The notes under the pieces are model-generated. The model was given only the letters and a program-made list of their open reading frames with translations, searched no databases and was not told the origin of the DNA. A program made the translations under genes and the position numbers. 64,000 nt of DNA from Deltaproteobacteria bacterium (GTDB lineage: Bacteria > Desulfobacterota > Syntrophia > Syntrophales > UBA6807): the NCBI GenBank assembly GCA_016935565.1, contig JAFGQS010000041.1, positions 1 to 64,000 on the forward strand, written 5' to 3'. Shown here piece after piece: positions 19,832 to 30,730 of the stretch (position 1 is the first letter of the stretch; each line of letters begins with the position of its first letter).

Positions 19832-20290
19832 TTTCAAACCGTCTTTCATGCATCATTTTAAACAAAAGTATGTCTCCGGTACACACTTGTTTTTCCTGAA
19901 AGCCTTTCATATTGTTTAATATCAAATTATCAATCAAAACAATCAATAGAACATCGATGATGAAATAACAGGATGAATTATGTCGAGGGACACTAAATTT
20001 ATCACGATAAGATGCCGAATTAAAGAGATGGGTGTAGTTGAAGGAAATAGTCGGAAAGGCAGAGCCTCCGTATGTATATATACTGCTACCGTGTACCTCT
20101 ATATCGTGGACAAATTGTCTTGACACAAAATGAAAAAAGGTATTCTTTAAAAACAATGTGATTATACCCTGCAGTGTAATGATGTCTTGATTTGAGACAT
20201 TGTCCCAGAAACACGTTGTATCTGAAAGTGTGCGATATGAATAAACCCGCACTTACTCAAGGGAGATTCAACGTATTGACCATGAGTGAA

Positions 20291-20395
20291 TGACCCTGCC
20301 TAAAGGCGGGGCATCTTGAAAAGCAGGGGGGGAGCATCTCCCTTACCCCCGCACCGCATACATCTCCACCATAATGGCGGGGTATTCTGCGAGAT
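20291..20395. repeat. G/C-rich palindromic element resembling an IS200/IS605 end or derived MITE
   Basis: Hairpin CCCTGCC-TAAA-GGCGGGG (20294..20311), second hairpin GCAGGGGG...CCCCCGC (20323..20352), repeated GGCGGGGyATyyT (20305.. and 20377..). Confidence 0.45.
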
Positions 20396-20421
20396 TTTCA
20401 TGAAATTCAATTGAAACAATA

Positions 20422-20775
20422 ATGAAAAAAAACACCGAAAAAAGAGAATTTGAACGTTACCCCACCAAACTCATGATGAAAGTAACTGCTGCAGACTCTG
20501 AGGGCAGTGATTATGAGGAAGAGGCGGTTTTAGAAAATATATCTGGCAGTGGTGCCAAGTTCAGCTCACAGTCAATAGAAAGGTATTTCCTGGGTCAGTC
20601 GTTAGAATTGGTGGTTGATCTTCCCGGGACGAGTGATGTTAAGGCCTGTATGAGAGTGAAAGCAACCGTTGTCAGAATAGACTCACCGACTGATTCGGGT
20701 TTCTTTCGAGATAGTGGTGAGGGCGCAATAGCAGTGCAATTCGATAGCAGTTTTGATTTTGAAAGAATCAATTAG
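20422..20775 (+). CDS. PilZ domain protein
   Basis: EKREFERYPTKLMMKV (RxxxR) ... LENISGSGAKFSS (D/NxSxxG-like) ... AVQFDS. Confidence 0.8.
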   Translation: MKKNTEKREFERYPTKLMMKVTAADSEGSDYEEEAVLENISGSGAKFSSQSIERYFLGQSLELVVDLPGTSDVKACMRVKATVVRIDSPTDSGFFRDSGEGAIAVQFDSSFDFERIN

Positions 20776-20815
20776 AAAAAGAAGCAATCGGTACAGAAAT
20801 TCCCGGTAACCTTGA

Positions 20816-21904
20816 ATGTTAAGAGGCATGAAATACAAGTATCAGAATTCAAAAAGTTTTTTTGGTAAGTCGAGAATTATTCTCATTCTGCTGGGAGTTA
20901 TTCCATATCTTCTCGTTGTATATTTATTCATCTATGAAAGAATCGTTTTAACAGACATGATCATTCTCTTTTCCGCATTGGCACTCTTTTCTATCCTGGT
21001 CGGCTTTTCATTAATGAGAATATCTGCAGATCAACTGGCTCAACTGGCTCAAGATATAAGAAACATTGAAATTGGTGAAGCAGTGAAACCCATTGCTACC
21101 GTAATGACTGATGAGGAATTAAAAGATATTGCAAGGAATTTTAATTATATGTTCGAAAAGCTGGAAAAGGCCAACAGAGAAATTAAGGAGCAAAGTGTTC
21201 AATTGATGATCTACGCAGAAGATCTTTCCCTGTCATGTGAAAAAATTAGGGAGGAAGAGGAATTAAGAAACCGCTTGAGTCGTTATGTCGGCAAGAACCT
21301 GGTAGAAAAGTTGATCAATTCAAAAAGCGATGTTTTTCTTGAGAATGAACGAAAAGAAGTAAGCATGCTTTTTGCCGACATCAGATCCTTTAGTACGATG
21401 ACTGAAAATATGGACGCCGAGGAAGTGGTATTCATGCTCAATGAATTCTTCAGTATTATGGTTGATATAGTTTTTAGAAATAATGGTGTTCTGGACAAAT
21501 TTGTCGGGGATCAAATTATGGCCGTATTTGGACTTATACCTTCTGAAAACGGCGGGGCCTATGATGCCGTCACGACATCTATAGAAATACAGAACGCAAC
21601 AAAAGAATTAATGAACGTCAGATCGAAAAAAGGAAAAGAAACGTTCGAAATAGGGATTGGGATCAATACGGGAAACGCCATTATAGGCAGTGTAGGTTCA
21701 GAAAACAGAATGGATTATACGGTTATTGGTGATTGTGTTAATATTGCGTCAAAATTAGAACAGACGGCGAAAGGCGGTGAAATTATTATCGGTGAAGAAA
21801 CATATTTCCAGATACGGAATTCATTTCGCGTTAAAAAAGGTAAGGGGGTGCAGGTTGCAAATAAAGCTGAACCGATCATATGTTATCACATAATGCAACA
21901 GTAA
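20816..21904 (+). CDS. Membrane-bound class III adenylate/guanylate cyclase (HAMP-like linker)
   Basis: Two N-terminal TM segments, coiled linker, then VSMLFADIRSFSTMTE, NNGVLDKFVGDQIMAVFG, IGIGINTGNAIIGSVGSENRMDYTVIGDCVNIASKLE. Confidence 0.9.
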   Translation: MLRGMKYKYQNSKSFFGKSRIILILLGVIPYLLVVYLFIYERIVLTDMIILFSALALFSILVGFSLMRISADQLAQLAQDIRNIEIGEAVKPIATVMTDEELKDIARNFNYMFEKLEKANREIKEQSVQLMIYAEDLSLSCEKIREEEELRNRLSRYVGKNLVEKLINSKSDVFLENERKEVSMLFADIRSFSTMTENMDAEEVVFMLNEFFSIMVDIVFRNNGVLDKFVGDQIMAVFGLIPSENGGAYDAVTTSIEIQNATKELMNVRSKKGKETFEIGIGINTGNAIIGSVGSENRMDYTVIGDCVNIASKLEQTAKGGEIIIGEETYFQIRNSFRVKKGKGVQVANKAEPIICYHIMQQ

Positions 21905-22270
21905 AAGGCCTGCTGTCAAAATCTCTTTTTCGATGTGCCTGAAACGTTTTTGATAAATTCTATGGCTCGCTTCAGGTGATTTTAAAAACTCGCTTTCAGC
22001 TTCAGACATTTTGCTTCTTTTATCAATCGGCGAGTGACGGACGGCATGTTTCCATAAAATTCAACCAGATTCTCTGTAGTTCCGATCTTTCTGTCATATA
22101 TATTCCTCCCCTTGGATTAATATATATACATTAATATTTTTGTCTTTCTTCATTTTTCGGAGATATCTTATCGATACCCGTACCTTATTCAAGAATTCCC
22201 GAGAAAACACTTGAAGCAAGAATTAATTATTGCTACCATCACGCAATTTCAGACGTGGATTGCATACATT

Positions 22271-22711
22271 ATGAAAGCTGTTATTCAGAGAGTCGATTTT
22301 GCGAAAGTCTCCGTCAGTGGTGAAACGGTCGGAGAAATTAACAAGGGATTTTTAGTGCTTCTCGGAGTTGAAAAGGGAGACGGTGAGAAAGATGCAGATC
22401 ATCTCATTGATAAAATAGTTAATCTCAGGATATTCGAAGATGATGCCGGAAAGATGAACCTCTCCCTCATGGACATATCGGGTGAACTATTAATCGTATC
22501 ACAGTTTACTCTTCTTGCAGATTGCAGGAAAGGGAGACGGCCGTCGTTCGTCAACGCCGGTGAACCTGCTTTGGCTGAGAAGCTTTATGAATATTTCGTG
22601 GCGAATGCATGGCGGAAAGTACGAAAAGTAGCAACGGGTAAATTCCAGGCGATGATGAAAATTGAATTGTTGAATAATGGACCGGTAACGATTATTTTGG
22701 ACAGCGGATGA
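22271..22711 (+). CDS. dtd: D-aminoacyl-tRNA deacylase
   Basis: [15 protein letters not shown]...[27 protein letters not shown]...[11 protein letters not shown]. Confidence 0.93.
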   Translation: MKAVIQRVDFAKVSVSGETVGEINKGFLVLLGVEKGDGEKDADHLIDKIVNLRIFEDDAGKMNLSLMDISGELLIVSQFTLLADCRKGRRPSFVNAGEPALAEKLYEYFVANAWRKVRKVATGKFQAMMKIELLNNGPVTIILDSG

Positions 22712-22731
22712 TAAAGTGAGGACGGATATTC

Positions 22732-23217
22732 ATGGATGCAGAGAAAGAGAATAATATTCCTCCCTGTAATATCTGGGTTGATAAGGACGGGGTCTGGTAT
22801 TACCGTGGTAAGGAAATGTTTCGAAAGGAATTTATCGATCTTTTTTATCAAAATCTTACAAGAGATGGTTCCGGCAGATATATCATAGAAATAGCAAATG
22901 ATCGATGCTATATAGAAGTTGAGGATGTTCCTTTCGTAGTTAAAGCTGTGTATAAATCCAAAGCTGAGAAAAACGACCGGGAAACGATAAGTATATTACT
23001 GAATAATTCTGACATGGATGAACTTGATTTGTCCACCCTGCAGATCAGAGAAAATAATGTATTGTACTGTTCAGTCAAAAATAAAACATTTGGTGCGAGA
23101 TTTTCCAGGGCAGGTTACTACCAACTTGCAGAATTCATTGAATATGATGAGGGGACAGATTCATACTATATATCGTTAAATAATCAGATATATACTATAA
23201 GGTGTTTGAGTTCATAA
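22732..23217 (+). CDS. DUF1285-like conserved protein
   Basis: WVDKDGVWYYRGKEMFRKEFIDLFYQNL...YIEVEDVPFVV pattern. Confidence 0.65.
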   Translation: MDAEKENNIPPCNIWVDKDGVWYYRGKEMFRKEFIDLFYQNLTRDGSGRYIIEIANDRCYIEVEDVPFVVKAVYKSKAEKNDRETISILLNNSDMDELDLSTLQIRENNVLYCSVKNKTFGARFSRAGYYQLAEFIEYDEGTDSYYISLNNQIYTIRCLSS

Positions 23218-23260
23218 TAATATGAACATTGATTTATGATCCAGATTATGGAGGTCAAGA

Positions 23261-24724
23261 ATGTTAAAAGATCAAATAAGAGAAGGACTTACCTTTGATG
23301 ACCTTCTTCTCGTTCCATCGGAATCACACATTTTACCACACGAGGTGAATACATCCACTCTGCTGACAAATAAAATATCACTGAATATTCCCATCATCAG
23401 CGCTGCAATGGATACCGTAACGGAGTCGAGAACTGCTATATGCATGGCTCAGGAGGGAGGCATCGGAATCATCCATCGTAACATGAGTATTCAGCGACAG
23501 GCTATCGAGGTCGATAAAGTAAAAAAATCTGAGAGTGGAATGATTGTCGATCCCATAACAATTGAACCGGGACAGAAGGTTAAAGATGCCTTGGATTTAA
23601 TGAGTAAATACAGAATATCAGGTGTTCCGGTTGTGAAAAGACAGAAGCTCGTCGGGATATTAACGAACCGAGATCTGAGATTTGAGACTGATCTGGATCA
23701 GCCGGTATCTAATGTTATGACTAAAGAGAATTTGATTACCGTTTCAACCGATATAACACTGGAAGATTCGAAAAAACTCCTTCATGAGCACAGGATCGAA
23801 AAGCTCCTCGTGATTGATGATGATTTTAATTTAAAGGGACTCATAACGATAAAAGATATCGAAAAAATCAAGAAATACCCCAATGCGTGTAAGGATGTAC
23901 TTGGAAGATTAAGGGTAGGGGCCGCTGTAGGAATTCTTGATCGCGAAGAAAGAATAGAAGCCCTCATGGCCGCAGGTGCAGACGTTATCGTTATCGATAC
24001 ATCACATGGACACACAAGGGGAGTTCTCGATGCTATAAAAGATACGAAAAGTAACTTTCCGAACTGCGAACTCATAGCCGGCAACGTCGCAACGTATGAA
24101 GGTGCGGAAGCGCTCATGAAAGCGGGAGTTGATACGGTAAAAATAGGGGTGGGTCCCGGTTCGATCTGTACCACAAGGATAATTGCCGGAGTAGGGGTCC
24201 CTCAAATGACGGCAATTAGAGATTGTTATAAGGCACATATGAAATATGGTATACCGCTTATAACTGATGGCGGAATAAAATATTCAGGTGATATCGTAAA
24301 GGCCATCGGTGCCGGTTCTCATTCTGTTATGATAGGGGGGCTCTTCGCGGGAACCGAAGAAAGCCCCGGTGAAACAATTTTCTTCCAGGGAAGAAGTTAC
24401 AAGGTTTACAGGGGGATGGGTTCTCTTGAAGCGATGAAGGCGGGGAGTAGAGATCGCTATTACCAGGATGACGATATAGAAGGCAGTCTGAAACTGGTGC
24501 CTGAAGGAATCGAGGGTAGGGTACCATTCAGAGGGCCCCTTTCTGCAAGCTTATACCAACTGGTGGGTGGTATAAAGGCAGGTATGGGGTACGTGGGATG
24601 TTCAACAATAGAAGAATTACGAGATAAAGCTCAGTTTGTCCGCATAACATCTGCCGGTCTCAGGGAAAGCCATGTACATGATGTCATTATTACGAAGGAA
24701 GCACCCAATTACTGGCTTGATTGA
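23261..24724 (+). CDS. guaB: IMP dehydrogenase
   Basis: [17 protein letters not shown], two CBS domains, [30 protein letters not shown]. Confidence 0.97.
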   Translation: MLKDQIREGLTFDDLLLVPSESHILPHEVNTSTLLTNKISLNIPIISAAMDTVTESRTAICMAQEGGIGIIHRNMSIQRQAIEVDKVKKSESGMIVDPITIEPGQKVKDALDLMSKYRISGVPVVKRQKLVGILTNRDLRFETDLDQPVSNVMTKENLITVSTDITLEDSKKLLHEHRIEKLLVIDDDFNLKGLITIKDIEKIKKYPNACKDVLGRLRVGAAVGILDREERIEALMAAGADVIVIDTSHGHTRGVLDAIKDTKSNFPNCELIAGNVATYEGAEALMKAGVDTVKIGVGPGSICTTRIIAGVGVPQMTAIRDCYKAHMKYGIPLITDGGIKYSGDIVKAIGAGSHSVMIGGLFAGTEESPGETIFFQGRSYKVYRGMGSLEAMKAGSRDRYYQDDDIEGSLKLVPEGIEGRVPFRGPLSASLYQLVGGIKAGMGYVGCSTIEELRDKAQFVRITSAGLRESHVHDVIITKEAPNYWLD

Positions 24725-24826
24725 AACGATACCCGACATTAGTATTGATTAACAAGCAACAAGAGTACATTTTATACAAATCATACATATTCCATGTGAG
24801 AAATAACGGAAGTCCTCAAATAAATC

Positions 24827-27800
24827 ATGAAACACGTTGATTTTGTACATCTTCATGTCCATACCCAGTACAGTCTTCTTGATGGGGCCATTCGGCTCGA
24901 CGACCTTTTCAAAAAAGCAAAAGAGTACAAATTGCCCGCTGTTGCCATGACAGACCACGGGAATATGTTCGGAACCATCGATTTCTATCAGAAGGCCTAT
25001 CGTCATGGAATTAAACCGATCATCGGATGCGAGCTTTACGTGGCTCCAAAAAGTCGTTTTGACAAAAATTCTTACGGAGTCGGTGAGACCAATCATCATC
25101 TTGTTGTTCTTGCAAGAAACCTTGAGGGATACAATAATCTTATGAAACTCACATCTTCCGGTTATCTCGAAGGGTTTTACTATCGTCCCCGTGTTGATAA
25201 AGAACTCTTATCCTTTCACAGCAAAGGACTTATCGGCATGAGTGCCTGTCTTCATGGGGAAATACCTCATCTTTTGCTGAGCGGAAACAGAGGTGGGGCA
25301 AAACGAGTTGCGGAAGAATATCGAGATATTTTCGGTGATGGTAATTTTTACTTAGAGATCATGGAAAATGGGATTCCCGAGCAGAAAACTGTCAACATGG
25401 AGCTTCTCCAACTCAGCAAAGAACTTTCCATACCTGTGGTTGCCACCAATGACTGTCATTACCTGAATCGGGAAAATGCCGAAGCGCACGAGATCCTCTT
25501 ATGTATACAAACAGGCAAAACAATAGACGATAATGATCGAATGAGGATGCAAACGGATCATTTCTATTTCAAATCACCCGAAGAGATGAAAGAACTTTTC
25601 AGCTATTGTCCTGAGGCAATCGAAAATACCGTGGCTATCGCTGAACGGTGCAACCTTGCCCTGAGTTTTGACAATGTATTTCTGCCACATTTTGACATAG
25701 GTGAGGATCTTGAACCTTCGGAATACCTGCAAACATTGGCGAAAAAAGGGCTTGAGAAATTGATGCCTCAAATTACACGAGAGGGAAACGGCCACCTTCG
25801 TGAAGTATATGAAAAACGCTTACATGAAGAGCTTGAAATCATTTCGTCAATGGGGTTTCCAGGATATTTTCTGATCGTTGCTGATTTTGTTAACTATGCG
25901 AAAAATAATAATATTCCTGTCGGTCCCGGACGGGGATCGGCGGCGGGGAGCTTAGTGGCCTATGCACTGGGCATTACCAATATCGATCCTATACGATATA
26001 AGCTTTTCTTCGAACGGTTTCTCAATCCGGACAGAAAGAGTATGCCTGACATAGATATAGATTTCTGCATGGAAGGACGTGACAACATGATCAAATATGT
26101 TACTGAAAAGTACGGTAGTGACCATGTTGCTCAGATTATTACCTTTGGAACGATGCAGGCAAAAGCAGTTGTTCGGGATGTTGGCAGGGCGCTTAATATA
26201 TCCTATGGTGAAGTAGATAAAATCGCCAAGATGATTCCCAATATCCTTAATATTTCTCTTGACGAAGCCATAAAAAAGGAACCACGGCTTCGAGAGGAAG
26301 AAAAAAAGAGCGAAAAAGTAAAGAAACTCCTCTCTTTGTCTCGAGCCCTTGAAGGTCTTAACCGACATTCATCAACCCATGCTGCCGGTGTCGTTATTTC
26401 CGACAAACCCCTGGTAGAAAGAGTGCCCCTCTGTAAAAGTCCGCATGATGACGTTGTAACACAATTTTCAATGAATAATCTTCAGGCCGCCGGTCTAACA
26501 AAATTTGATTTTCTCGGGTTACGGACTCTTACTGTTATAAAACATACTCTCCAATTTCTTAAGGAAGAAAAGGGCATTATCATAGATATCAACGACATAC
26601 CTCTTGATGATAGAAAGACATACGAGCTTCTTGTTAAAGGGCAGACTGATGGTGTATTCCAGCTTGAGAGCACGGGCATGCGGGATATTCTCGTCAACAT
26701 GAAACCCGATTGTATTGAGGATATTATTGCTCTGATTGCTCTCTATAGACCGGGCCCGATGAATATGGTTCCCGATTTCATTGCGCGAAAGCAGGGGAGG
26801 GGAAAGATAGTATATGAAGTTCCTCAGCTTGAGAACATTTTACGGGAAACCTATGGGGTAATCGTTTATCAGGAACAGGTGATGCAGATTGCCAGTTCGA
26901 TAGGCAATTATACACTGGCCGAAGCCGATAATCTCCGAAGGGTCATGAGCAAGAAAAAGGCCTCCGAAATGGAGCTGGAGCAGCCCAAATTTCTTATGGG
27001 AGCAAAAAAGAATAAGATACCGGAAGATAAGGCAAAGAGAATATGGGAACAAATGGAGACATTTGCCGAATATGGATTTAACAAGTCTCACAGCACGGCG
27101 TACTCCATGATTTCGTATCAAACTGCCTATCTGAAAGCCCATTATCCGGTTGAATTCATGGCCGCCTTGCTCACCAGCGAAAAAAACAATAGGGATAATA
27201 TTATAAAATATATCACTGCATGCAAGGATATGGGGATTGATGTCCTGCCCCCCGACATAAATGAGTCGGACAGAGACTTCAGTGTCAGCGGCAACAGTAT
27301 ACGATTTGGCCTGGCAGCAGTGAAAAATGTCGGTGTTGCCGCTGTAGAATCAATCATTGAAGTACGGCAAATGAACGAGAAATTTTCCTCATTTTACGAT
27401 TTTTGTGACAGGGTAGATCTTCGGAAGATCAACAAAAAAGTATTAGAAAGTCTGATAAAATGCGGTGCTTTCGATGCAATGGAGGAAAACAGATGTCGAT
27501 TGATGGAAGGATATGAAAGGATTGTCGACATAGCCCAGAAGAGAAGCAGAGACAGGGTAAGTGGACAGTTCAGCCTCTTTGATTCTTCAGATATGGATCG
27601 TTTTCCCGAAGTTGCATTACCCGATGTATCTGAGTGGGATCAGGATACAATTCTTTCATACGAAAAGGAAACACTTGGTTTTTATATAACCGGTCATCCA
27701 CTCCTTCGTTTTGGTAGTAAACTCAATCTTGTTGCAGACTGCGATTCTGAAACGGTATCACGAAAAGAAGATGGTAATAACGTTTCTTGTGCTGGAATAG

Positions 27801-28273
27801 TTACAAACATTCGTGAAATAACGACAAAAAGAAATGACACAATGGCCTATCTGACACTCGAAGATATGAAAGGTGTTGTGACCGTTATTGTTTTTTCTGA
27901 CCTTTACCGGGATGTTTTTTTACCTCTTAGTGGTGAAGAACCGTTACTGGTAAGAGGAAAGGTCGATGCCGGTGAAGATACCGTGAAGATTATAGCATCT
28001 GAAATTACCCTGCTTGAAGAAGCGATAAAAATGCCCTTTTCTTCTGTCCACTTTATGATTGACATTAGAAAAACAGAAGAAAGAGTCATTTACTTTCTTA
28101 AAAATTTACTTGCAGAACATAAGGGTAAGTATAAAGGATATATTCATTTAATAGAAGCTGAGAGGACAGAAACAATAATATATCTTGGGGATTCATTACG
28201 GATCGATATAAATGAAGATATTAAACATGCTGCAGACAGTATCATCGGTACCGGGAATACACGATTTATGTAG
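24827..28273 (+). CDS. dnaE: DNA polymerase III subunit alpha
   Basis: PHP domain (FVHLHVHTQYSLLDGA), MPDIDIDFCMEGRD, YGFNKSHSTAYSMISYQTAYLKAHYPVEFMAALL. Confidence 0.96.
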   Translation: MKHVDFVHLHVHTQYSLLDGAIRLDDLFKKAKEYKLPAVAMTDHGNMFGTIDFYQKAYRHGIKPIIGCELYVAPKSRFDKNSYGVGETNHHLVVLARNLEGYNNLMKLTSSGYLEGFYYRPRVDKELLSFHSKGLIGMSACLHGEIPHLLLSGNRGGAKRVAEEYRDIFGDGNFYLEIMENGIPEQKTVNMELLQLSKELSIPVVATNDCHYLNRENAEAHEILLCIQTGKTIDDNDRMRMQTDHFYFKSPEEMKELFSYCPEAIENTVAIAERCNLALSFDNVFLPHFDIGEDLEPSEYLQTLAKKGLEKLMPQITREGNGHLREVYEKRLHEELEIISSMGFPGYFLIVADFVNYAKNNNIPVGPGRGSAAGSLVAYALGITNIDPIRYKLFFERFLNPDRKSMPDIDIDFCMEGRDNMIKYVTEKYGSDHVAQIITFGTMQAKAVVRDVGRALNISYGEVDKIAKMIPNILNISLDEAIKKEPRLREEEKKSEKVKKLLSLSRALEGLNRHSSTHAAGVVISDKPLVERVPLCKSPHDDVVTQFSMNNLQAAGLTKFDFLGLRTLTVIKHTLQFLKEEKGIIIDINDIPLDDRKTYELLVKGQTDGVFQLESTGMRDILVNMKPDCIEDIIALIALYRPGPMNMVPDFIARKQGRGKIVYEVPQLENILRETYGVIVYQEQVMQIASSIGNYTLAEADNLRRVMSKKKASEMELEQPKFLMGAKKNKIPEDKAKRIWEQMETFAEYGFNKSHSTAYSMISYQTAYLKAHYPVEFMAALLTSEKNNRDNIIKYITACKDMGIDVLPPDINESDRDFSVSGNSIRFGLAAVKNVGVAAVESIIEVRQMNEKFSSFYDFCDRVDLRKINKKVLESLIKCGAFDAMEENRCRLMEGYERIVDIAQKRSRDRVSGQFSLFDSSDMDRFPEVALPDVSEWDQDTILSYEKETLGFYITGHPLLRFGSKLNLVADCDSETVSRKEDGNNVSCAGIVTNIREITTKRNDTMAYLTLEDMKGVVTVIVFSDLYRDVFLPLSGEEPLLVRGKVDAGEDTVKIIASEITLLEEAIKMPFSSVHFMIDIRKTEERVIYFLKNLLAEHKGKYKGYIHLIEAERTETIIYLGDSLRIDINEDIKHAADSIIGTGNTRFM

Positions 28274-28364
28274 TTAAGTACAATTAGAACTCAGTCTTCA
28301 GGTTCACATTTTCTTCATTAATTGTTACACGTTATGTACTTTTATATTATTTACAGCTTAAAAC

Positions 28365-29086
28365 ATGGACTATCTTCAAAGGACGTACAGGAACAGAGTA
28401 TCAAAAGGGACGCTGAAATCTTTTCACCTTCAGGTTAAGGAAACTGATCTTTATATCAGTGCCGACCGGAATCTTGAACGTTTTGCTAGAAAATCTGTAC
28501 ACAAGCATCGGAAATACTTGGAAGAGTATATTCGGTATCATCCTGCCTTTTTGAATTCTTTGACACCTATCTGTCGGGACGATTTTGCACCTTCTATAAT
28601 AAAAAACATGATTGAAGCATCCATTATTTCCGGTGTTGGCCCTATGGCTGCCGTGGCTGGTGCTATCGCACAGTATGTTGGAACAGACCTTTTACAGCAT
28701 TCTCAGAATATTATTGTCGAAAATGGAGGTGATATTTTTTAAAGTCTTTCAATAATGAAGCACGTGTTGCAATATTTGCCGGTAAATCTCCTCTCAGCTA
28801 TAAAGTATCTCTTCTAATAAGACCTGAAGATACTCCCATAGGAATATGCACATCGTCAGGAACGGTTGGCCATTCATTAAGCTTTGGTATTGCCGACGCA
28901 GTATGTGTCACATCAAAATCGACATCACTTGCCGATGCAACTGCAACATATTTATGTAATCTTGTAAAAGGTGAGGGTGACATAAAAAAGGTCCTTGATG
29001 TAGGGTTTCGGATCAAGGGCGTCCTTGGAATCGTTATCATTGTAAATGATAAGCTTGGTGCAGTTGGAGCTGTAGAACTCACATAG
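28365..29086 (+). CDS. UPF0280 family protein interrupted by a -1 frameshift at a T6 run: join(28365..28739,28739..29086) if read through
   Basis: Frame 1 ends ...GVGPMAAVAGAIAQYVG...VENGGDIF*. The -1 frame continues LKSFNNEARVAIFAGKSPLSYKVSLLIRPEDTPIGICTSSGTVGHSLSFGIADAVCVTSKSTSLADATATYLCNLV...GAVGAVELT*, the expected remainder of the family. Confidence 0.82.
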
Positions 29087-29315
29087 GTTCAGAATAGTCT
29101 TTTTACAATCAGAAAAAGAAGGATAAGTAGAGAATAGAACATTTATTCAGTAATATACATTAAACGAAGTTATAAGTTTACATAACATATCTTATCAGAC
29201 ATTGGTATTTAACGTATGACTTAATTCCTCGTTCAAGTATTGTAGGAAGTCAATGACCGTGTGTGTGGTATCTATGGAAAGGTTGGTTGATTTGAGATTT
29301 CTAAGCTGTAAATTC

Positions 29316-30227
29316 TTACAGGCCTGCTTCTGAAAGGCTTTCAATGAGTTTCTTTTGGTTTTTTGTCAGCTTTTTTGGGACAGCAATGGTGATTTTAACA
29401 AATTCATCTCCCTTTCCTGTTCCGCGGAAATGTGGAATTCCATACCCACGCATTCGAATCTTTGTATTATTTTGCGTTCCCGCCGGAATTCTAATTCGCC
29501 GTGAATCGCCTGAGAGCATTGGTACATCGATTGATGTTCCAAGGGTAGCTTCAGAAAACGTTATTGTTTTATGTATAAAGATATCATCTCCATCTCTGGT
29601 AAATAAAGGATGAGGCACAACGCGTATTGTTATAAATAAATCACCTGGCGGTCCATCATTCATGCTTGTATTGCCTTTGCCGGGAACTCTCAGTTTCTGA
29701 CCTGCATTGATACCGGGAGGCACTTTTATCTTTATTTCTTCAGTTTTTCCCATCTTGTTAATTGAAATGGCCCTCTCAGAGCCTGAATAAGCGTCTTCAA
29801 GGGTAATACTAAGTTCATAGACGAGATCACTTCCCTTATGAGATCGATGCTGTCGGCCATACTGCTGTCGCCCGAAGATTTCTGAAAATGGGTCGCTTGC
29901 CCTTGTCTTGAATGATTGCTTCCTACCACCTCTTCCAAAACCAAATTCTCTTAATATCTGGTTGAAATCGAAGTCTCTGAAGATGTCTTCCTGGGAGAAT
30001 CTTCTGCTGAATGCATCGGAACCGAAATTGTCATACTGCTGTCTTTTTTCCGGGTTACTGAGAACAGCATACGCCTCGTTTAATTTTTTAAAATTTTCTT
30101 CGGCTTCCTTATTATCAGGGTTTTTATCTGGATGATATTTCAACGCAAGTTTACGATAAGCCTTTTTTATGTCGTCAAGAGAGGCTTTCTTGTCAACACC
30201 TAATATATTGTAATAATCATCAGCCAT
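29316..30227 (-). CDS. DnaJ/CbpA-type co-chaperone without the zinc-finger domain
   Basis: J domain [38 protein letters not shown] with HPD; C-terminal DnaJ_C; no CxxCxGxG repeats. Confidence 0.92.
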   Translation of the reverse strand: MADDYYNILGVDKKASLDDIKKAYRKLALKYHPDKNPDNKEAEENFKKLNEAYAVLSNPEKRQQYDNFGSDAFSRRFSQEDIFRDFDFNQILREFGFGRGGRKQSFKTRASDPFSEIFGRQQYGRQHRSHKGSDLVYELSITLEDAYSGSERAISINKMGKTEEIKIKVPPGINAGQKLRVPGKGNTSMNDGPPGDLFITIRVVPHPLFTRDGDDIFIHKTITFSEATLGTSIDVPMLSGDSRRIRIPAGTQNNTKIRMRGYGIPHFRGTGKGDEFVKITIAVPKKLTKNQKKLIESLSEAGL

Positions 30228-30274
30228 ATTATAGAATATATCACAGGTTATGGTTTTAAAATATCAACAGAAGG

Positions 30275-30730
30275 CTATTTGTCAAGGGTATCATCATTGT
30301 ACCACCAGAAATCATTATTGCAGATGGGATCATAGTATCGAAATCGATTTCCCACCCTTATCAAAGGGGCATAATCCATTTCATTGCTTTCGTGGATAAG
30401 CCTGTCGGCCGTCATAACTATTCCAGTAAAAAAACCATGTTTATCAATTACTTGCAAACTATACGATGAACAAGTAGGGTGCATCTGGCAACGATCACCA
30501 TCAACCTTTGAAATATAATGTATAAAAAATTCAACACTGTTTTTAAGAAAATATGCAGGAATGCTATCCTTCTTTGAAATACTGTGTGCGATTATGGACA
30601 ATGGCGATGATTGGTTGAAATTCCAGGGATTAAAAGAATCGTGTTCAGTGGCGATACCAAATGAAAATGGGGAAATAGTTAGGACAAACAAAAATATAAT
30701 AACTTTTATATTCGACATGGTACCCTTCAA
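30275..30730 (-). CDS. yidD: YidD-like membrane protein insertion efficiency factor
   Basis: FFIHYISKVDGDRCQMHPTCSSYSLQVIDKHGFFTGIVMTADRLIH, with an N-terminal signal-like segment. Confidence 0.8.
   Translation of the reverse strand: MKGTMSNIKVIIFLFVLTISPFSFGIATEHDSFNPWNFNQSSPLSIIAHSISKKDSIPAYFLKNSVEFFIHYISKVDGDRCQMHPTCSSYSLQVIDKHGFFTGIVMTADRLIHESNEMDYAPLIRVGNRFRYYDPICNNDFWWYNDDTLDK

Noticed and set aside
21030-21052. Tandem repeat CAACTGGCTCAACTGGCTC
   Set aside because: Lies within the cyclase coding sequence (QLAQLAQ in the linker); ordinary coding repeat.
21821-22210. Possible short minus-strand gene (MTERSELQRIWLNFMETCRPSLAD*, and ORF 21821..22009) with a GGGGAGGAA RBS-like sequence
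   Set aside because: Only about 24 codons before a stop; the following frames are broken and overlap the cyclase end. No family recognised.
26082-26368. Antisense ORFs within dnaE, guaB, recG and other genes (many in the ORF track)
   Set aside because: They lie opposite well-supported conserved genes and show no domain-like sequence.
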